From Metabacillus indicus LMG 22858 (GTDB taxonomy: Bacteria > Bacillota > Bacilli > Bacillales > Bacillaceae), in contig NZ_JGVU02000002.1 of assembly GCF_000708755.2 (NCBI RefSeq), positions 1,364,001 to 1,428,000 on the forward strand: a stretch of DNA of 64,000 nt. The letters run 5' to 3'. Position 1 is the stretch's first letter; each line of letters begins with the position of its first letter. Of the stretch, positions 10,169-20,499 are shown one piece after another. Made by a program: the position numbers and the translations under genes. The notes under the pieces were generated by a model, which saw only the letters and a list, made by a program, of their open reading frames with translations, did not search any database and was not told the origin of the DNA.

Positions 10169-11431
10169 CTATCCTTTTATATACGCTGCAAGGTCCTGCA
10201 GGGAAATTTCTTTCTGTTCGCCTGATTCCATGTTTTTAACAGAAATCATGTTCTTTTCAAGCTCATCTTCGCCAAGAACGGCAACATACCTTGCATTAAA
10301 CCGGTCTGCCGCTTTAAATTGAGCCTTCATTTTTTTATCATCATAATCCTTTTCAGCTGTCAGTCCCGCTTTGCGCAGCTCATAAACAAGAGATACAGAA
10401 CGGTCTTTCGGCTTGTCGCCAAGCGTTACGACATAGCAGTCGATCGACTGGTCTACAGGCAGTTCTACGCCTTCTGCATCAAGAGCAGCGAGCAGGCGTT
10501 CAATACTTAGTGCAAAGCCGATGCCGGGGGTTTCCGGTCCGCCGATTTCCTGAACGAGGCCGTTGTATCGTCCGCCGCCGCAAAGGGTCGTAATGGCGCC
10601 GAACCCTTCTGCATCGCTCATGATTTCAAACGCAGTGTGATTATAATAATCAAGGCCGCGCACAAGATTCGGATCGACTGTAAAATCGATTCCAAGGTCT
10701 GTTAAGTATGCCTGAACCTTTTCAAAATAAGCGCGGGACTCATCGTTCAGATAATCCATAATGGATGGAGCAGTTTTCATCAGTTCATGATCACGGTCTG
10801 TTTTGCAGTCAAGGATGCGAAGCGGATTTTGCCTCAGTCTTTTTTGGCAGTCTGAGCAAAACTCCCCGATTCTAGGCTCAAAGTGGGCAATTAATGCTTC
10901 CTTATGAGCTTTTCTGCTGTCTGCATCTCCAAGGCTGTTGATGATGAGCTTCAGTTTCTTCAGTCCAACAGAGCGGTAAAGCTCCATTGCAAGGGAAATG
11001 ACTTCTGCATCCATTGCGGGATTGCTGCTGCCGAGAGCCTCCACCCCGAATTGCACAAACTGGCGGAAACGGCCTGTCTGAGGACGTTCGTATCTGAACA
11101 TTGGTCCAATATAATAGAGCTTTGTCGGCTGTGCAGGCTGTGCATACAGCTTTTTCTCAACGAATGCACGGACTGTTGAAGCCGTTCCTTCAGGACGAAG
11201 CGTGATGTTTCTTCCTTTGCGGTCCTGGAACGTATACATCTCCTTTTGAACGATGTCCGTTGATTCGCCTACCCCCCTCTGGAACAGCTCAGTGTGTTCA
11301 AAAACGGGTGTGCGGATTTCCTTATATTGATACAATTTGCATATTTCACGTGCTGTATTTTCAATATACTGCCAGCGTTCAACTTCTCCAGGCAGAATAT
11401 CCTGCGTGCCTCTCGGTATTTGAAATGCCAT
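10169..11431 (-). CDS. hisS: Histidyl-tRNA synthetase
   Basis: A 420-residue class IIa synthetase with the histidine-binding loop in [12 protein letters not shown], motif 2 in [18 protein letters not shown] and motif 3 in [14 protein letters not shown], followed by the C-terminal anticodon domain. I place the start at 11431 ([15 protein letters not shown]), which has GGAGGAA upstream; the frame extends eight codons further into the T-box terminator but that part is unlikely to be translated. It is the first gene of hisS-aspS and is controlled by the leader at 11457-11745. Confidence 0.96.
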   Translation of the reverse strand: MAFQIPRGTQDILPGEVERWQYIENTAREICKLYQYKEIRTPVFEHTELFQRGVGESTDIVQKEMYTFQDRKGRNITLRPEGTASTVRAFVEKKLYAQPAQPTKLYYIGPMFRYERPQTGRFRQFVQFGVEALGSSNPAMDAEVISLAMELYRSVGLKKLKLIINSLGDADSRKAHKEALIAHFEPRIGEFCSDCQKRLRQNPLRILDCKTDRDHELMKTAPSIMDYLNDESRAYFEKVQAYLTDLGIDFTVDPNLVRGLDYYNHTAFEIMSDAEGFGAITTLCGGGRYNGLVQEIGGPETPGIGFALSIERLLAALDAEGVELPVDQSIDCYVVTLGDKPKDRSVSLVYELRKAGLTAEKDYDDKKMKAQFKAADRFNARYVAVLGEDELEKNMISVKNMESGEQKEISLQDLAAYIKG

Positions 11432-11456
11432 GTTAGATTCCTCCGATTTTTTCAAA

Positions 11457-11745
11457 AAATAAAAAAACTCCCGCCCCTACATAAAAATGTAGGGACGAGA
11501 GTTTGTATCCCGTGGTGCCACCCTAGTTGAAGCAAAAAGACTGCTCCCGCTCAAAGACAGTTAACGCCTGTCACGTTCTCCTCCTACTAGATGCAAGTCC
11601 GTTCAGAGGGAAACCTAGAGAGTGTTCTCTTCATCAAGTCATCATGGGAAAGCTTACAGCCAAGGCTTTCCTTCTCTGGTCATGTGTCATCCTGATTACT
11701 CTTCTCCGTCATCGGTTCTGATTATGTAATTCCAGTTAAGATTTA
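11457..11745 (-). promoter_or_regulatory. T-box riboswitch leader of hisS-aspS
   Basis: The minus-strand leader contains the T-box sequence GGGTGGCACCACGGG (about 11510-11524). Uncharged tRNA pairs with TGGC there to favour antitermination. It is followed by a terminator with a 16-bp stem (11467-11482 with 11487-11502) and a T-rich tract. Upstream, stem I spans roughly 11620-11720, with AGTA on its 5' side and GAA on its 3' side as in the specifier-loop motif; the codon after GAA is CAC (11624-11622), histidine. The leader should therefore sense tRNA-His. How aspartate is sensed, if it is, cannot be told from this. Confidence 0.92.
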
Positions 11746-11751
11746 TATACT

Positions 11752-11781
11752 ATCATACGAATGTTCCGTGACTTGTGTCAA
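11752..11781 (-). promoter_or_regulatory. Sigma-A promoter of the hisS-aspS operon
   Basis: Minus strand TTGACA (11781-11776), 18-base spacer, TATGAT (11757-11752). The -35 hexamer contains the TGA stop codon of the small upstream gene. Confidence 0.8.
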
Positions 11782-11951
11782 GAGCGATTTACCCGTTTTT
11801 TCAATTTCTTTGCTTCTTTTGCGTTCATTCCGTACTCTCCAGCAAGTTCATACAGGTTGGAATGCTGATCCTTCGTCAGTTCCCGTGAATTCACTCCGAA
11901 AATATCAAGATTATTATAATGCGATCCTTCGCTTTTTTCACTGTGCCTCAT
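11778..11951 (-). CDS. yrzK: Small conserved protein, YrzK-like (57 aa)
   Basis: A short gene starting at an ATG at 11951 with a strong AAAGGAG ribosome site seven bases upstream. The product starts MRHSEKSEGSHYNNLDIFG and ends in a lysine-rich helix (AKEAKKLKKRVNRS). It is hydrophilic, with no signal peptide or membrane segment. Position and size fit yrzK, which lies between hisS and yrvJ in B. subtilis; the name rests on context rather than a sequence comparison. Function unknown. Its stop codon lies inside the -35 box of the hisS promoter. Confidence 0.7.
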   Translation of the reverse strand: MRHSEKSEGSHYNNLDIFGVNSRELTKDQHSNLYELAGEYGMNAKEAKKLKKRVNRS

Positions 11952-12086
11952 TTTTTTCTCCTTTACAGCAACTGTCTTTTCTCTAGTCTTTCCTGTTTAG
12001 CGAAAAAATATATCAAATGTCACAAGGGATATCCGATATAATAAAAGAATCTTTATAAGGTTAATCAAAAAAAGGAGGACCGGTCA

Positions 12087-13817
12087 TTGTTTCGAAAAAT
12101 TCTATATCCCGTCATTTGTGCACTGCTGCTTTTCAGCCAGCTGCCAATGATGCCGGGAACTGCGTCAGCTGAGCCGCAAAAAGCTGTAATCGCAGCGGAC
12201 GGCCTCAACATCAGGAGCGGTCCGGGTTTAAGCTATCCGGTCATCGCAAGTGTAAAAAAAGGGACTGTCTACAGCATTACGGACGAGAGCAAAGGCTGGT
12301 ATGAACTGCAATTATCAGGCGGAAACAAAGGATGGGTTGCCTCATGGCTTGTTACCCTTCAGAATAAATCCGCAGCTTCAAAAGAAAGCAATTCAGACGG
12401 CACGGTCACATCGAATGCTGAGGATCTCAGAATCAGAAGCGGCCCCGGGACAAGCTTTCAAGTGACCGGCACCTTCGACAAAGGAAAAAAAGCATCATTC
12501 GTTCAGCAAAACGCCAATTGGGTTGAAATTTCCTTTAATGGAAAGCGCGGCTGGGTTTCAAGCCAGTTTGTCACCATCAGCAAGAAAACACAAACAGCTT
12601 CCCCGTCTCCATCAGGAACAAAATCAGGCAAGGTAAAGGCCACCTCACTCAACGTGCGGAATAAACCATCCACCTCAGCTTCTACTATTGGAAGCCTGAA
12701 GAAACATGCATCTGTTTCGATAACGGGAAATGATGGCGAGTGGCTGGAAATCCGTTTTAATGGCCAAAGAGGATGGGTACATAGCGATTTCATTTCAACT
12801 GAAACAGAAAAACAGACAGAAAAAACCGGACAGACAGGAAAAGTTACGGCAAGCTCCCTGAATGTCAGAAGCAGCGGGAGCCTGAACGGAAAAGTGATCG
12901 GGTCTGTTGCAAAAAACACACAGGTCACCATTCTTGAATCAGCAAACAGCTGGCTTCATATTCAATATTCAGGCAGTAAAAAAGGATGGGTTTCAAGCTC
13001 CTACGTTTCCCTCTCGTCAAAGGGAAAAACGGAAGAGAACAAAAGCGGCACATCAAAAGTCAGCATTCTGCAAAACGGCACAAACATCCGCAAAGGACCA
13101 TCCACAAATGAAAAAATTGTAAGACGGGCAAATGCAGGCGAGCAATTTACTGTTGTCAGTAAAGTTGGCGACTGGTACAAAATCCAGCTTTCCGGCAGCA
13201 CAACAGGATATGTAGCAGGCTGGGTGGTGTCTTCATCAGGAAGCTCCGTATCAAGGCCTGGCGGAGATGTAACGTCTTATCTGAAAAACAAAACAGTCGT
13301 TCTTGACCCGGGTCACGGCGGACGTGATGGCGGGGCTATCGGAACGAGGGGTACCCTTGAGAAAGATTTAACAATGTCTACTGCAAAACTTGTGTACGAT
13401 AAACTGAAAGCATCAGGTGCCGATGTTCATCTGACACGCAGCAGCGACAGCTACATCAGCCTCAGCTCACGGGTCAGCACCGCTCACTACCGGGATGCAG
13501 ATGCATTCATCAGCCTTCATTTTGACAGCATCGAAAACCGGAGCGTACACGGAATGACAACTTATTATTACAGCTCATCAAAAGACAAGCCTCTTGCCTC
13601 TCCCGTTCATGATGAACTGCTGAAGCAGGCCCGGCTTAAAGACCGCGGCACCAAATTCGGAGACTATCACGTCATCCGTGAAAACAGACAGCCGGCAGTC
13701 CTGCTTGAACTTGGCTATGTGAGCAACAGCGCTGAAGAACTCACAGTCAGCTCAGGCTCCTACCAGGAACGGGTTGCACAGGGCATCTATTACGGATTGG
13801 CCCAGTACTTCAAATAA
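12087..13817 (+). CDS. yrvJ: N-acetylmuramoyl-L-alanine amidase YrvJ with five SH3b repeats
   Basis: A 576-residue secreted cell-wall hydrolase that cuts between N-acetylmuramic acid and the stem peptide. Order: Sec signal peptide (1-28, ending TASA), five bacterial SH3 domains (about 33-95, 107-168, 180-240, 250-310, 323-385, each ending in a G-W-V motif) that should bind the wall, then an Amidase_3 domain (398-575). Zinc and catalytic residues are visible as His in LDPGHGG, Glu in GTLEKDL, His in ISLHFDS and Glu in LLELGYVS. The start is TTG with AAAGGAGG eight bases upstream. It is transcribed alone on the plus strand with its own terminator. Repeat number varies between species, so five is not itself odd. 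Confidence 0.93.
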   Translation: MFRKILYPVICALLLFSQLPMMPGTASAEPQKAVIAADGLNIRSGPGLSYPVIASVKKGTVYSITDESKGWYELQLSGGNKGWVASWLVTLQNKSAASKESNSDGTVTSNAEDLRIRSGPGTSFQVTGTFDKGKKASFVQQNANWVEISFNGKRGWVSSQFVTISKKTQTASPSPSGTKSGKVKATSLNVRNKPSTSASTIGSLKKHASVSITGNDGEWLEIRFNGQRGWVHSDFISTETEKQTEKTGQTGKVTASSLNVRSSGSLNGKVIGSVAKNTQVTILESANSWLHIQYSGSKKGWVSSSYVSLSSKGKTEENKSGTSKVSILQNGTNIRKGPSTNEKIVRRANAGEQFTVVSKVGDWYKIQLSGSTTGYVAGWVVSSSGSSVSRPGGDVTSYLKNKTVVLDPGHGGRDGGAIGTRGTLEKDLTMSTAKLVYDKLKASGADVHLTRSSDSYISLSSRVSTAHYRDADAFISLHFDSIENRSVHGMTTYYYSSSKDKPLASPVHDELLKQARLKDRGTKFGDYHVIRENRQPAVLLELGYVSNSAEELTVSSGSYQERVAQGIYYGLAQYFK

Positions 13818-13821
13818 CAGC

Positions 13822-13858
13822 AAAACACCACCCAGGCGTCCTGGGTGGTGTTTTTTTT
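13822..13858 (+). terminator. Terminator after yrvJ
   Basis: Stem ACACCACCCAGG/CCTGGGTGGTGT with loop CGT, followed by eight T residues. Confidence 0.92.
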
Positions 13859-13862
13859 ATTA

Positions 13863-13889
13863 GCAAATAAAATGCCGGGTCTCCCCGGC
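13863..13889 (-). terminator. Terminator after dtd
   Basis: Minus-strand stem GCCGGG/CCCGGC (13889-13884 with 13879-13874) followed by ATTTTATTT, just past the dtd stop codon. Confidence 0.65.
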
Positions 13890-13891
13890 GT

Positions 13892-14335
13892 TCAGCTTTT
13901 TGATTCTAATATTAGCGTGACCGGACCGACATTTGTAAATGCCACGTCCATCATGGCGCCAAACTCTCCGGTTTGAACGCTGATGCCCTTGTCGCGCAGC
14001 TTCTGGTTGAAATAATCATAGAGCGGCTGTGCGTGATCGGGTTTTGCTGCAGCCATAAAGTTCGGCCTTCTCCCTTTTCTGCAGTCACCGTAAAGCGTAA
14101 ACTGCGAAATCGACAGGACCTCTCCGCCAACGTCAAGCAAAGAAAGATTCATTTTATCATCGTCATCTTCAAACACTCTGAGATTGGCTACTTTTTCTGC
14201 AAGGTAATCTGCATCCTGCTCATCATCGTCGTGTGTGACGCCGACAAGAAGCATAAACCCCTGTCCAATTTTTCCCACTGTTTCATTTTTGACTTTCACT
14301 TCTGCATCTTTAGCACGCTGTAAAACAATTTTCAA
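13892..14335 (-). CDS. dtd: D-aminoacyl-tRNA deacylase
   Basis: A 147-residue DTD1-type enzyme that hydrolyses D-amino acids (and glycine misattached to tRNA-Ala), protecting translation. The family signatures are both present: the SQFTLYGD motif (about residues 78-85) and the cis Gly-Pro motif in TNVGPVTL near the C-terminus. It lies 16 bases downstream of relA, the same pairing as in most Firmicutes (yrvI in B. subtilis), and is probably co-transcribed with it. Confidence 0.96.
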   Translation of the reverse strand: MKIVLQRAKDAEVKVKNETVGKIGQGFMLLVGVTHDDDEQDADYLAEKVANLRVFEDDDDKMNLSLLDVGGEVLSISQFTLYGDCRKGRRPNFMAAAKPDHAQPLYDYFNQKLRDKGISVQTGEFGAMMDVAFTNVGPVTLILESKS

Positions 14336-14351
14336 ACCGAACGAACCCTTT

Positions 14352-16544
14352 CTAGTTCATGATTCTTCTTACAGAATAGATATCTGAGATCTGCTTGATT
14401 CTCTCAACCACTTTATGAAGGTGGCTGATATTGGAGATGGCAATCGCCATATTGATCGTCGCCACTTTGTTGCGGTCAGACTTTCCTGCAACAGATGAAA
14501 TGTTTGTTTTCGTTTCGTTGACAGCCTGGAGCACCTCGTTCAACAGGCCTCTTCTGTCGTAGCCGAGTATTTCGATTTCCACGTTGTACTCTTTCCGTGC
14601 ATCAAGCTGTGTTTCCCATTCGACCGGAATTAAACGTGCCTGTGCCTCGTCCGTGTGTACATTCGGACAATCATCCCTGTGAACGGAAACTCCCCGGCCC
14701 TTCGTGATGAAGCCGACAATTTCGTCACCCGGAACCGGGTTGCAGCACTTGGAAAGACGGATCAGAAGGTTGTCAATTCCTTTGACTCTTACCCCGCTGT
14801 CCCGCTTTTTGGACGGATATGGACGCACCTCGGAAATAACCTCTGAGATATCTTTTTCCTGTTCCATATCCCGCTTTTTGCGGAGCTTTTCCGTCAGTCT
14901 GTTCGCTACCTGGGCTGCAGTAATGCCGTTGTATCCAACAGCAGCATACATATCTTCCTCATTTGAGAAATTGAATTTCTCAGAAACGCGCTTAAGATTC
15001 TCCGTTGTCAGGATGTCCTTCAGTTCAAAGTCGAGATTTTTAATCTCTTTTTCAACCATTTCTTTTCCCTTATCAACGTTCTCTTCGCGGCGCTGCTTTT
15101 TGAAAAACTGGCGGATTTTATTTTTAGCCTGTGACGTCTGAGCAAGCTTGAGCCAGTCCTGGCTTGGGCCATATGAATGCTTGGACGTCATAATCTCGAT
15201 AATATCGCCTGTTTTGAGTTTATAATCAAGGGTTACAATCTTTCCGTTCACTTTTGCCCCAATTGTTTTATTGCCTATTTCTGAGTGAATGCGGTAGGCA
15301 AAATCGATCGGCACTGAGCCTGAAGGCATTTCAATAACATCACCTTTTGGCGTAAAAATGAACACCATATCAGAGAACAGATCGATTTTAAGAGATTCCA
15401 TAAACTCCTCGGCATTTGTCGTATCATCCTGAAACTCCAGAATTTCACGGAACCAGGTCAGCTTCTGCTCAAGTGTAGATTGCTCCTCTGTCTCTTTGCC
15501 TTCTTTATACGCCCAGTGTGCAGCAATCCCGTATTCTGCAATCGTGTGCATATCCTTTGTGCGGATCTGCACTTCAAGAGGATCGCCTTTTGGACCCATG
15601 ACAGTCGTATGAAGGGACTGATACATATTTGCCTTCGGCATGGCAATATAATCCTTAAATCTGCCGGGCATCGGCTTCCAGCACGTATGGATAATTCCAA
15701 GAACGGCATAGCAGTCTTTAATGCTGTTTACGATGATTCTGACGGCTAATAAATCATAAATTTCATTAAACTGCTTGTTCTGCAGGGCCATTTTGCGGTA
15801 AATGCTGTAAATGTGTTTCGGACGTCCCGAAAAATCCGCCTTAATGTTGACTTCCCCAACGCGGTTTTTCACTTCATCAATGACTTCGTCCAAGTAGGCC
15901 TCGCGTTCTGCCCGCTTTTTCTTCATCAGATTGACAATCCTGTAGTACTGCTGCGGATTCAAATAGCGCAGAGCCGTGTCTTCAAGCTCCCACTTAATTT
16001 TTGAAATCCCCAGACGATGAGCGAGCGGCGCAAAAATTTCCAGTGTTTCATTTGAGATCCTGCGCTGCTTTTCCTGCGGCAGATGCTTCAGTGTGCGCAT
16101 GTTGTGGAGGCGGTCGGCGAGTTTAATCAAGATCACACGAATGTCCTGTGCCATTGCGACAAACATTTTACGATGATTTTCAGCCTGCTGTTCTTCGTGT
16201 GATTTATATTTAATTTTTCCGAGCTTTGTCACTCCATCCACGAGCATGGCGACTTCATCATTAAATGTTTGTTTCAAGTCATCAAGTGTTACATCTGTAT
16301 CTTCTACGACATCATGTAAAAATCCACCCGCGATTGTTGACGGATCCATGTCCAGGTCAACCAGTATCCCTGCGACCTGTATTGGATGAATGATATATGG
16401 TTCACCCGATTTCCGGTATTGTTCACGATGCGCCTCTTCTGCATAATCATAGGCTTTCTGGATAAAGACGAGGTCTTCTCCGGTTAAATAGCGCTTCGCC
16501 TTTTCTATGACCTGCTCGGCAGTCAGTACTTGTTCATTAGCCAT
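14352..16544 (-). CDS. relA: Bifunctional (p)ppGpp synthetase/hydrolase Rel
   Basis: A 730-residue long RSH protein controlling the stringent response. Domains in order: HD hydrolase (about 50-200, with HPIQVAGIL and [11 protein letters not shown]), synthetase (about 235-350, with YSIYRKM and MYQSLHTTV), TGS (about 390-455, with [12 protein letters not shown]), helical and zinc-finger region ([15 protein letters not shown]), and ACT at the C-terminus. Because the HD motif is intact, both synthesis and hydrolysis are expected. It is followed by dtd and preceded by apt and recJ, the conserved Firmicute order. Confidence 0.97.
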   Translation of the reverse strand: MANEQVLTAEQVIEKAKRYLTGEDLVFIQKAYDYAEEAHREQYRKSGEPYIIHPIQVAGILVDLDMDPSTIAGGFLHDVVEDTDVTLDDLKQTFNDEVAMLVDGVTKLGKIKYKSHEEQQAENHRKMFVAMAQDIRVILIKLADRLHNMRTLKHLPQEKQRRISNETLEIFAPLAHRLGISKIKWELEDTALRYLNPQQYYRIVNLMKKKRAEREAYLDEVIDEVKNRVGEVNIKADFSGRPKHIYSIYRKMALQNKQFNEIYDLLAVRIIVNSIKDCYAVLGIIHTCWKPMPGRFKDYIAMPKANMYQSLHTTVMGPKGDPLEVQIRTKDMHTIAEYGIAAHWAYKEGKETEEQSTLEQKLTWFREILEFQDDTTNAEEFMESLKIDLFSDMVFIFTPKGDVIEMPSGSVPIDFAYRIHSEIGNKTIGAKVNGKIVTLDYKLKTGDIIEIMTSKHSYGPSQDWLKLAQTSQAKNKIRQFFKKQRREENVDKGKEMVEKEIKNLDFELKDILTTENLKRVSEKFNFSNEEDMYAAVGYNGITAAQVANRLTEKLRKKRDMEQEKDISEVISEVRPYPSKKRDSGVRVKGIDNLLIRLSKCCNPVPGDEIVGFITKGRGVSVHRDDCPNVHTDEAQARLIPVEWETQLDARKEYNVEIEILGYDRRGLLNEVLQAVNETKTNISSVAGKSDRNKVATINMAIAISNISHLHKVVERIKQISDIYSVRRIMN

Positions 16545-16665
16545 GGAATCACCTTTACAATGAGAACTTTATTGTACCTATTATCAATAAAAACACAGAA
16601 GATGTAAAGAGGGAGACCGTCTTTTCTGTGCCAAGCTTTTGGCCGGTACTTTGCCTGCAGTTAAA

Positions 16666-16700
16666 TAAGAGAAAAAGCACCCATTCCCGAGTGCTTTTTT
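16666..16700 (-). terminator. Terminator after apt
   Basis: Stem AAAAAGCAC/GTGCTTTTT (16672-16680 with 16691-16699), followed on the minus strand by CTCTTATTT. It separates apt from relA. Confidence 0.75.
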
Positions 16701-16708
16701 CTATGTGA

Positions 16709-17221
16709 TTAAAACGTCATTAATGTTAAGATATCGTATTTATCGAGCTTGCTGCGACCGTCAAGATAGCTGAGCTCAATCAGGAAAGCAATCCCTGCAA
16801 CAACTCCGCCAAGCTCCTCAACCAATTGGATCGTAGCTTCGATTGTGCCGCCTGTAGCAAGAAGATCATCTGTGATGAGTACTCGCTGACCCGGCTTGAT
16901 TGCATCCTTGTGCATAGTCAGTACGTCTTTTCCGTACTCAAGTCCGTATTCAACACGGACTACTTCGCGCGGAAGCTTGCCTTCTTTGCGGACTGGTGCA
17001 AAACCTACTCCAAGAGAATAAGCAACCGGACATCCGATAATAAATCCGCGTGCTTCCGGTCCTACAATTATATCAACGTTTTGTTTGCGTGCATAGTCAA
17101 CAATTTGATCTGTTGCATAGCGGTATGCATCACCATTGTCCATCAACGTTGTAATATCTTTAAACTGGATTCCCGGCTTCGGGTAATCCGGAACGACTGT
17201 CACGTATTTCTTTAAATCCAT
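16709..17221 (-). CDS. apt: Adenine phosphoribosyltransferase
   Basis: A 170-residue type I phosphoribosyltransferase that salvages adenine to AMP with PRPP. The PRPP loop is [16 protein letters not shown] (about 115-130), and [18 protein letters not shown] is the conserved substrate region. The start [17 protein letters not shown] at 17221 matches the family; a longer frame from 17251 overlaps the recJ end and lacks a good site. It lies 16 bases downstream of recJ and is probably translated from the same transcript. Confidence 0.96.
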   Translation of the reverse strand: MDLKKYVTVVPDYPKPGIQFKDITTLMDNGDAYRYATDQIVDYARKQNVDIIVGPEARGFIIGCPVAYSLGVGFAPVRKEGKLPREVVRVEYGLEYGKDVLTMHKDAIKPGQRVLITDDLLATGGTIEATIQLVEELGGVVAGIAFLIELSYLDGRSKLDKYDILTLMTF

Positions 17222-17237
17222 ATTAAGTTTGTCCTCC

Positions 17238-19580
17238 TCATGCATTGACAAGCGCCTTCGATTGTTTCATCCGATCATCAAACCACTTCTTCAAGTCCTG
17301 GTACGACGAATACAGCAGCGTATTCTCAAGCTCCAGCTGACTGAGTTTGGCAGAATACGATGAAGATTCGGAGAGGTCTCTTTTAGGCGGCTGATGATTG
17401 ACAGAAATAATGCCATTGTCTATTGTAGCAAATTCTAAGTCAAAAAACACCTGTGACATGAAATTGATTGTTTCACTTGACCATCCTTTGTGGCGTGCAA
17501 GGGCTTCTGCGTGCTTTTTCAAGTCGAAATTTTCTTTTTGCTTCAGGAAGCCATAGTACCATTTAAAGTGGTCTCTTGTCGGGATGGTAGCAAAAAAATG
17601 ATCGGTATGCTGATGAAAAACCGCATAGATGCGTTCAGGAAACACGTTCTCAAAGAGAGCGTCAAGACGTTCGATAGATGTTGGAGTATCAACAAAGGTG
17701 ATGTACTTGCCTTGGATTTTTTCAGCCGAACCCTCATCTTCGAGATAGACGATATCCTGTCCAGAATCCTTCAGCATAGACAATGTCTCTTTTTGAAAAA
17801 CAACATAAACGTTTTCTTTATCCTTCATCTTATCTAGCGTTTTATTCAAATCACGCGATCCTCTTGCATCAAACAGCTGCCACTCATTTACAGCAAGATC
17901 CTGAATCATCAGCTGCGGTTTTCTGAAATTGTTCCATTCATTTATGGACAATTCCCCGACAAGTGACACTTTTGCGAGCGGCGCCATGTGATCATGCAAA
18001 TGCCCGAACCCGAACCCGATGCAGTCAAGCTGCTTTTGATCCTGCTCCACCGCAAGCTTTAAGTGGGTCTGGTCAGAACCGATTTTTCTCATGGACCCCA
18101 CTTGTACAGACTCCAGCAAAAACAGCGGTTTTGGATTTCCCATGCCAAACGGGGCGAGCTTCGCTATTTTCTCAATCGACTCCACAGAAACGTCAGCAAG
18201 ACTGCATGCGGCATCAATGGTTTTTATCGGAATAAAATCCTCTTCTTTCAGCGTAGCGGAGGCAAGATTATTCAATCTGTCTCTCAGCTGATCGACATGC
18301 TGGAGCTCAAGCGTCATGCCTGCTGCCATTGGGTGACCGCCAAAGTGCGGTAGAATATCACGGCATTCTGAAAGATTGGCAAACAGATCAAACCCTGCGA
18401 TGCTTCGGGCAGAACCTTTTGCCGTTCCTTTTTCAGGATCAATGCACAGAATAATGGTCGGTCTGTAGTATTTTTCCACTATTCTTGACGCTACAATTCC
18501 TACGACACCCGGATTCCAGCCCTCTTTCGCAAGAACAAGCACAGAATGCTGATCTGCTGGGTACAGGGTCTCAACCTGTTCGATCGCTTCGTCTGTAATC
18601 TGCGAAACAATTTTCTGTCTCTCTTTGTTTAAGCCGTCGATGTAAACGGCAAGCTCTGCCGCTTCCTCACTGTCCGCAGACATCAGGAGGCGGACAGCGG
18701 GATCTGCTGTTTCAAGGCGTCCGACTGCATTGATGCGGGGTCCGACCGCAAAACCGATGGTCTCCTCATTGACTTCTTTCCCGTCAGCCCCTGCTGCTTT
18801 TAGAAGTGCCTTTAATCCTGTCCGTTCTGTCCGATTCATCTGCTGGATACCCAATCTTGCAATAAGACGGTTTTCCCCGTGAAGGGGCACAAGGTCAGCA
18901 ATTGTACCGATGGCTGCTATCTCAAGCAGGTGTTCCGGAACAGTTCCTGAAAGCGCATGGGCAAGCTTAAAAGCAACCCCTACACCAGCAAGCTCCTTAA
19001 ATGCATACGTGCAGCCAGGCTGCTTCGGATGGATGATGGCATACGCATCCGGAAGTACCGGCCCTGGTTCGTGATGATCGGTAATAATCAGATCGACTCC
19101 AAGCTCTTTTGCAAAAGCCGCTTCGTTAACAGCAGAAATTCCTGTATCTACCGTAATAATCAGCCCGTAGCCATTTTCACGGGCTTTGCGGAAAGCAGGT
19201 TCATTCGGACCGTAGCCCTCGGTGAACCGGTTTGGAATATAAAAATCGGCATTGGCTCCAAGTGAATGAAGCGTCTCAAGCATGACGACCGTCGAGCTTA
19301 CGCCGTCCGCGTCATAATCTCCGAAAATCAGAATTTTTTCCCCATGCTCAATGGCGCTGTGAATACGCTGCACAGCTTTATCCATGCCGAGCAGTGTAAA
19401 TGGATCGTGAAAGCCGTGCTTTTCTATGTGAAGAAACTGATCGGCCGCATCAGCCGATTCAATTCCCCGGTTAAGCAAAAGTGAAGCTACCAGAGGCGTA
19501 AGATTCAATGTACTCATCAATTCGTTCATTTTTTCGGGATGGTGTTCGTGAACATCCCATCTGTTCTTTGCTTTCAGCAA
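17238..19580 (-). CDS. recJ: Single-strand-specific exonuclease RecJ
   Basis: A 780-residue 5'-3' exonuclease of the DHH superfamily that works in recombination and mismatch repair. The N-terminal DHH domain shows [19 protein letters not shown] and IITDHHEPG; the DHHA1 domain shows [13 protein letters not shown], followed by an OB domain and the extra C-terminal domain found in Firmicute RecJ. The TTG at 19580 ([10 protein letters not shown]) has GAGGGG eight bases upstream and is preferred over the frame-opening GTG at 19589. Upstream lies a 53-bp repeat array rather than a recognised gene. Confidence 0.95.
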   Translation of the reverse strand: MLKAKNRWDVHEHHPEKMNELMSTLNLTPLVASLLLNRGIESADAADQFLHIEKHGFHDPFTLLGMDKAVQRIHSAIEHGEKILIFGDYDADGVSSTVVMLETLHSLGANADFYIPNRFTEGYGPNEPAFRKARENGYGLIITVDTGISAVNEAAFAKELGVDLIITDHHEPGPVLPDAYAIIHPKQPGCTYAFKELAGVGVAFKLAHALSGTVPEHLLEIAAIGTIADLVPLHGENRLIARLGIQQMNRTERTGLKALLKAAGADGKEVNEETIGFAVGPRINAVGRLETADPAVRLLMSADSEEAAELAVYIDGLNKERQKIVSQITDEAIEQVETLYPADQHSVLVLAKEGWNPGVVGIVASRIVEKYYRPTIILCIDPEKGTAKGSARSIAGFDLFANLSECRDILPHFGGHPMAAGMTLELQHVDQLRDRLNNLASATLKEEDFIPIKTIDAACSLADVSVESIEKIAKLAPFGMGNPKPLFLLESVQVGSMRKIGSDQTHLKLAVEQDQKQLDCIGFGFGHLHDHMAPLAKVSLVGELSINEWNNFRKPQLMIQDLAVNEWQLFDARGSRDLNKTLDKMKDKENVYVVFQKETLSMLKDSGQDIVYLEDEGSAEKIQGKYITFVDTPTSIERLDALFENVFPERIYAVFHQHTDHFFATIPTRDHFKWYYGFLKQKENFDLKKHAEALARHKGWSSETINFMSQVFFDLEFATIDNGIISVNHQPPKRDLSESSSYSAKLSQLELENTLLYSSYQDLKKWFDDRMKQSKALVNA

Positions 19581-19713
19581 AAAAATCACCCCTCAACCAC
19601 CCTATTATACTAGAGGCGGCATGGGGTGACAAACGAATATAAATGCCAGGTGCCGTGATTGGATTCTAATGAAGGATGCAGCTTTGCCGTGAAAGAGGAA
19701 GGGAGTTTTTTTA

Positions 19714-19872
19714 TTTGCTTACCCTTCGGTTCCTGTTTTTCGGCTTTGCTGGGTAGAATTCAGTGCTTTGCTTACCCTCCACCACCTGGTTTTCGGCTTT
19801 GCTGGGTACGATTCGCTCCTTTGCTTACCCTACAACTCCTGTTTTCCTGCTTTGCCGGGTACGATTTTACCA
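19714..19872. repeat. Three-unit 53-bp tandem repeat upstream of recJ
   Basis: Three direct repeats start at TTTGCTTACCC, at 19714, 19767 and 19820, with an exact 53-base spacing and moderate divergence. Every unit contains TACCC and, about 26-27 bases on, GGGTA, so each can form a 5-bp outer stem; the middle has a T-rich run. The rest of the 385-base gap (19581-19965) holds only the lapA terminator. Frames through the repeat code for nothing recognisable. Function unknown. Confidence 0.8.
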
Positions 19873-19897
19873 CTTAATTTGTTACGGCGTTCTGCAC

Positions 19898-19940
19898 AAA
19901 AAAACAGGCCCATCCGCCATAATAGCGAACAAGCCTGCCG
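19898..19940 (-). terminator. Terminator after lapA
   Basis: Minus-strand RNA pairs AGGCTTGTTCGC with GCGGATGGGCCT (12 bp including several G-U pairs), followed by GTTTTTTTG. Confidence 0.75.
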
Positions 19941-19965
19941 TTTTCCCTAAGGTTTATGAACAGCT

Positions 19966-20310
19966 CTACATCTCATCAGATGTCTGGCCAATTTGTTTTG
20001 CGCCATGAGAACTGCTTTTTGTTTCATCTGGAATGTGTTCCATTTTGAGCTTTTCATTTTCACTCAGCAGCTCGGCATTCTCTTTTTCAAGAGCCTTCAC
20101 TCTCCGCTGCAGGGAAAAAATTCTGGTCAGTCCGGCAGAAGCAATCATCAGGCCGCCAAGCAGAACAGAGCCTAAAATAATCAGAATCAGAGGCCATCTG
20201 GCTTCTCCGAACAGATAATCCACTTCAACCGAATCCACGTTGATGACTGCAAAAACCGCTACAATAAGTGCAAATAGGATGGCAAAAAGAAAACTCCACT
20301 GTCTTTTCAT
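19966..20310 (-). CDS. yrvD: LapA-domain membrane protein YrvD
   Basis: A 114-residue protein with two hydrophobic segments (about 8-24 and 42-60) and a charged coiled-coil tail (RRVKALEKENAELLSENEKL). The pattern VINVDSVEVDYLFG between the segments is typical of the LapA/DUF1049 domain. In Gram-negatives LapA acts with LapB in lipopolysaccharide assembly; in Bacillus, which has no lipopolysaccharide, the role is unknown. The position near recJ matches B. subtilis yrvD. It is a single-gene unit ending in its own terminator. Confidence 0.85.
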   Translation of the reverse strand: MKRQWSFLFAILFALIVAVFAVINVDSVEVDYLFGEARWPLILIILGSVLLGGLMIASAGLTRIFSLQRRVKALEKENAELLSENEKLKMEHIPDETKSSSHGAKQIGQTSDEM

Positions 20311-20499
20311 CCTGTACTCCCCCTTTCTTTCGATTCTCTTTTATACCCGGATTTTCCAAACCGCAAAACATGGGGGCATAGAGAATCATTTTCCCATTCT
20401 ACTATGATGTCCTTTTGTATGGAAAGCATGAATGTGTTCATCGGGTAAGGGGGAGCCTTCTGAAACTTGCAGCTTCAGCATCAATAACTGCTGTAAGCT

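Noticed and set aside
19659-20008. Plus-strand open frames over the 53-bp repeats
   Set aside because: Cysteine- and proline-rich translations of repeat DNA with no ribosome site; they also overlap the lapA terminator and gene.
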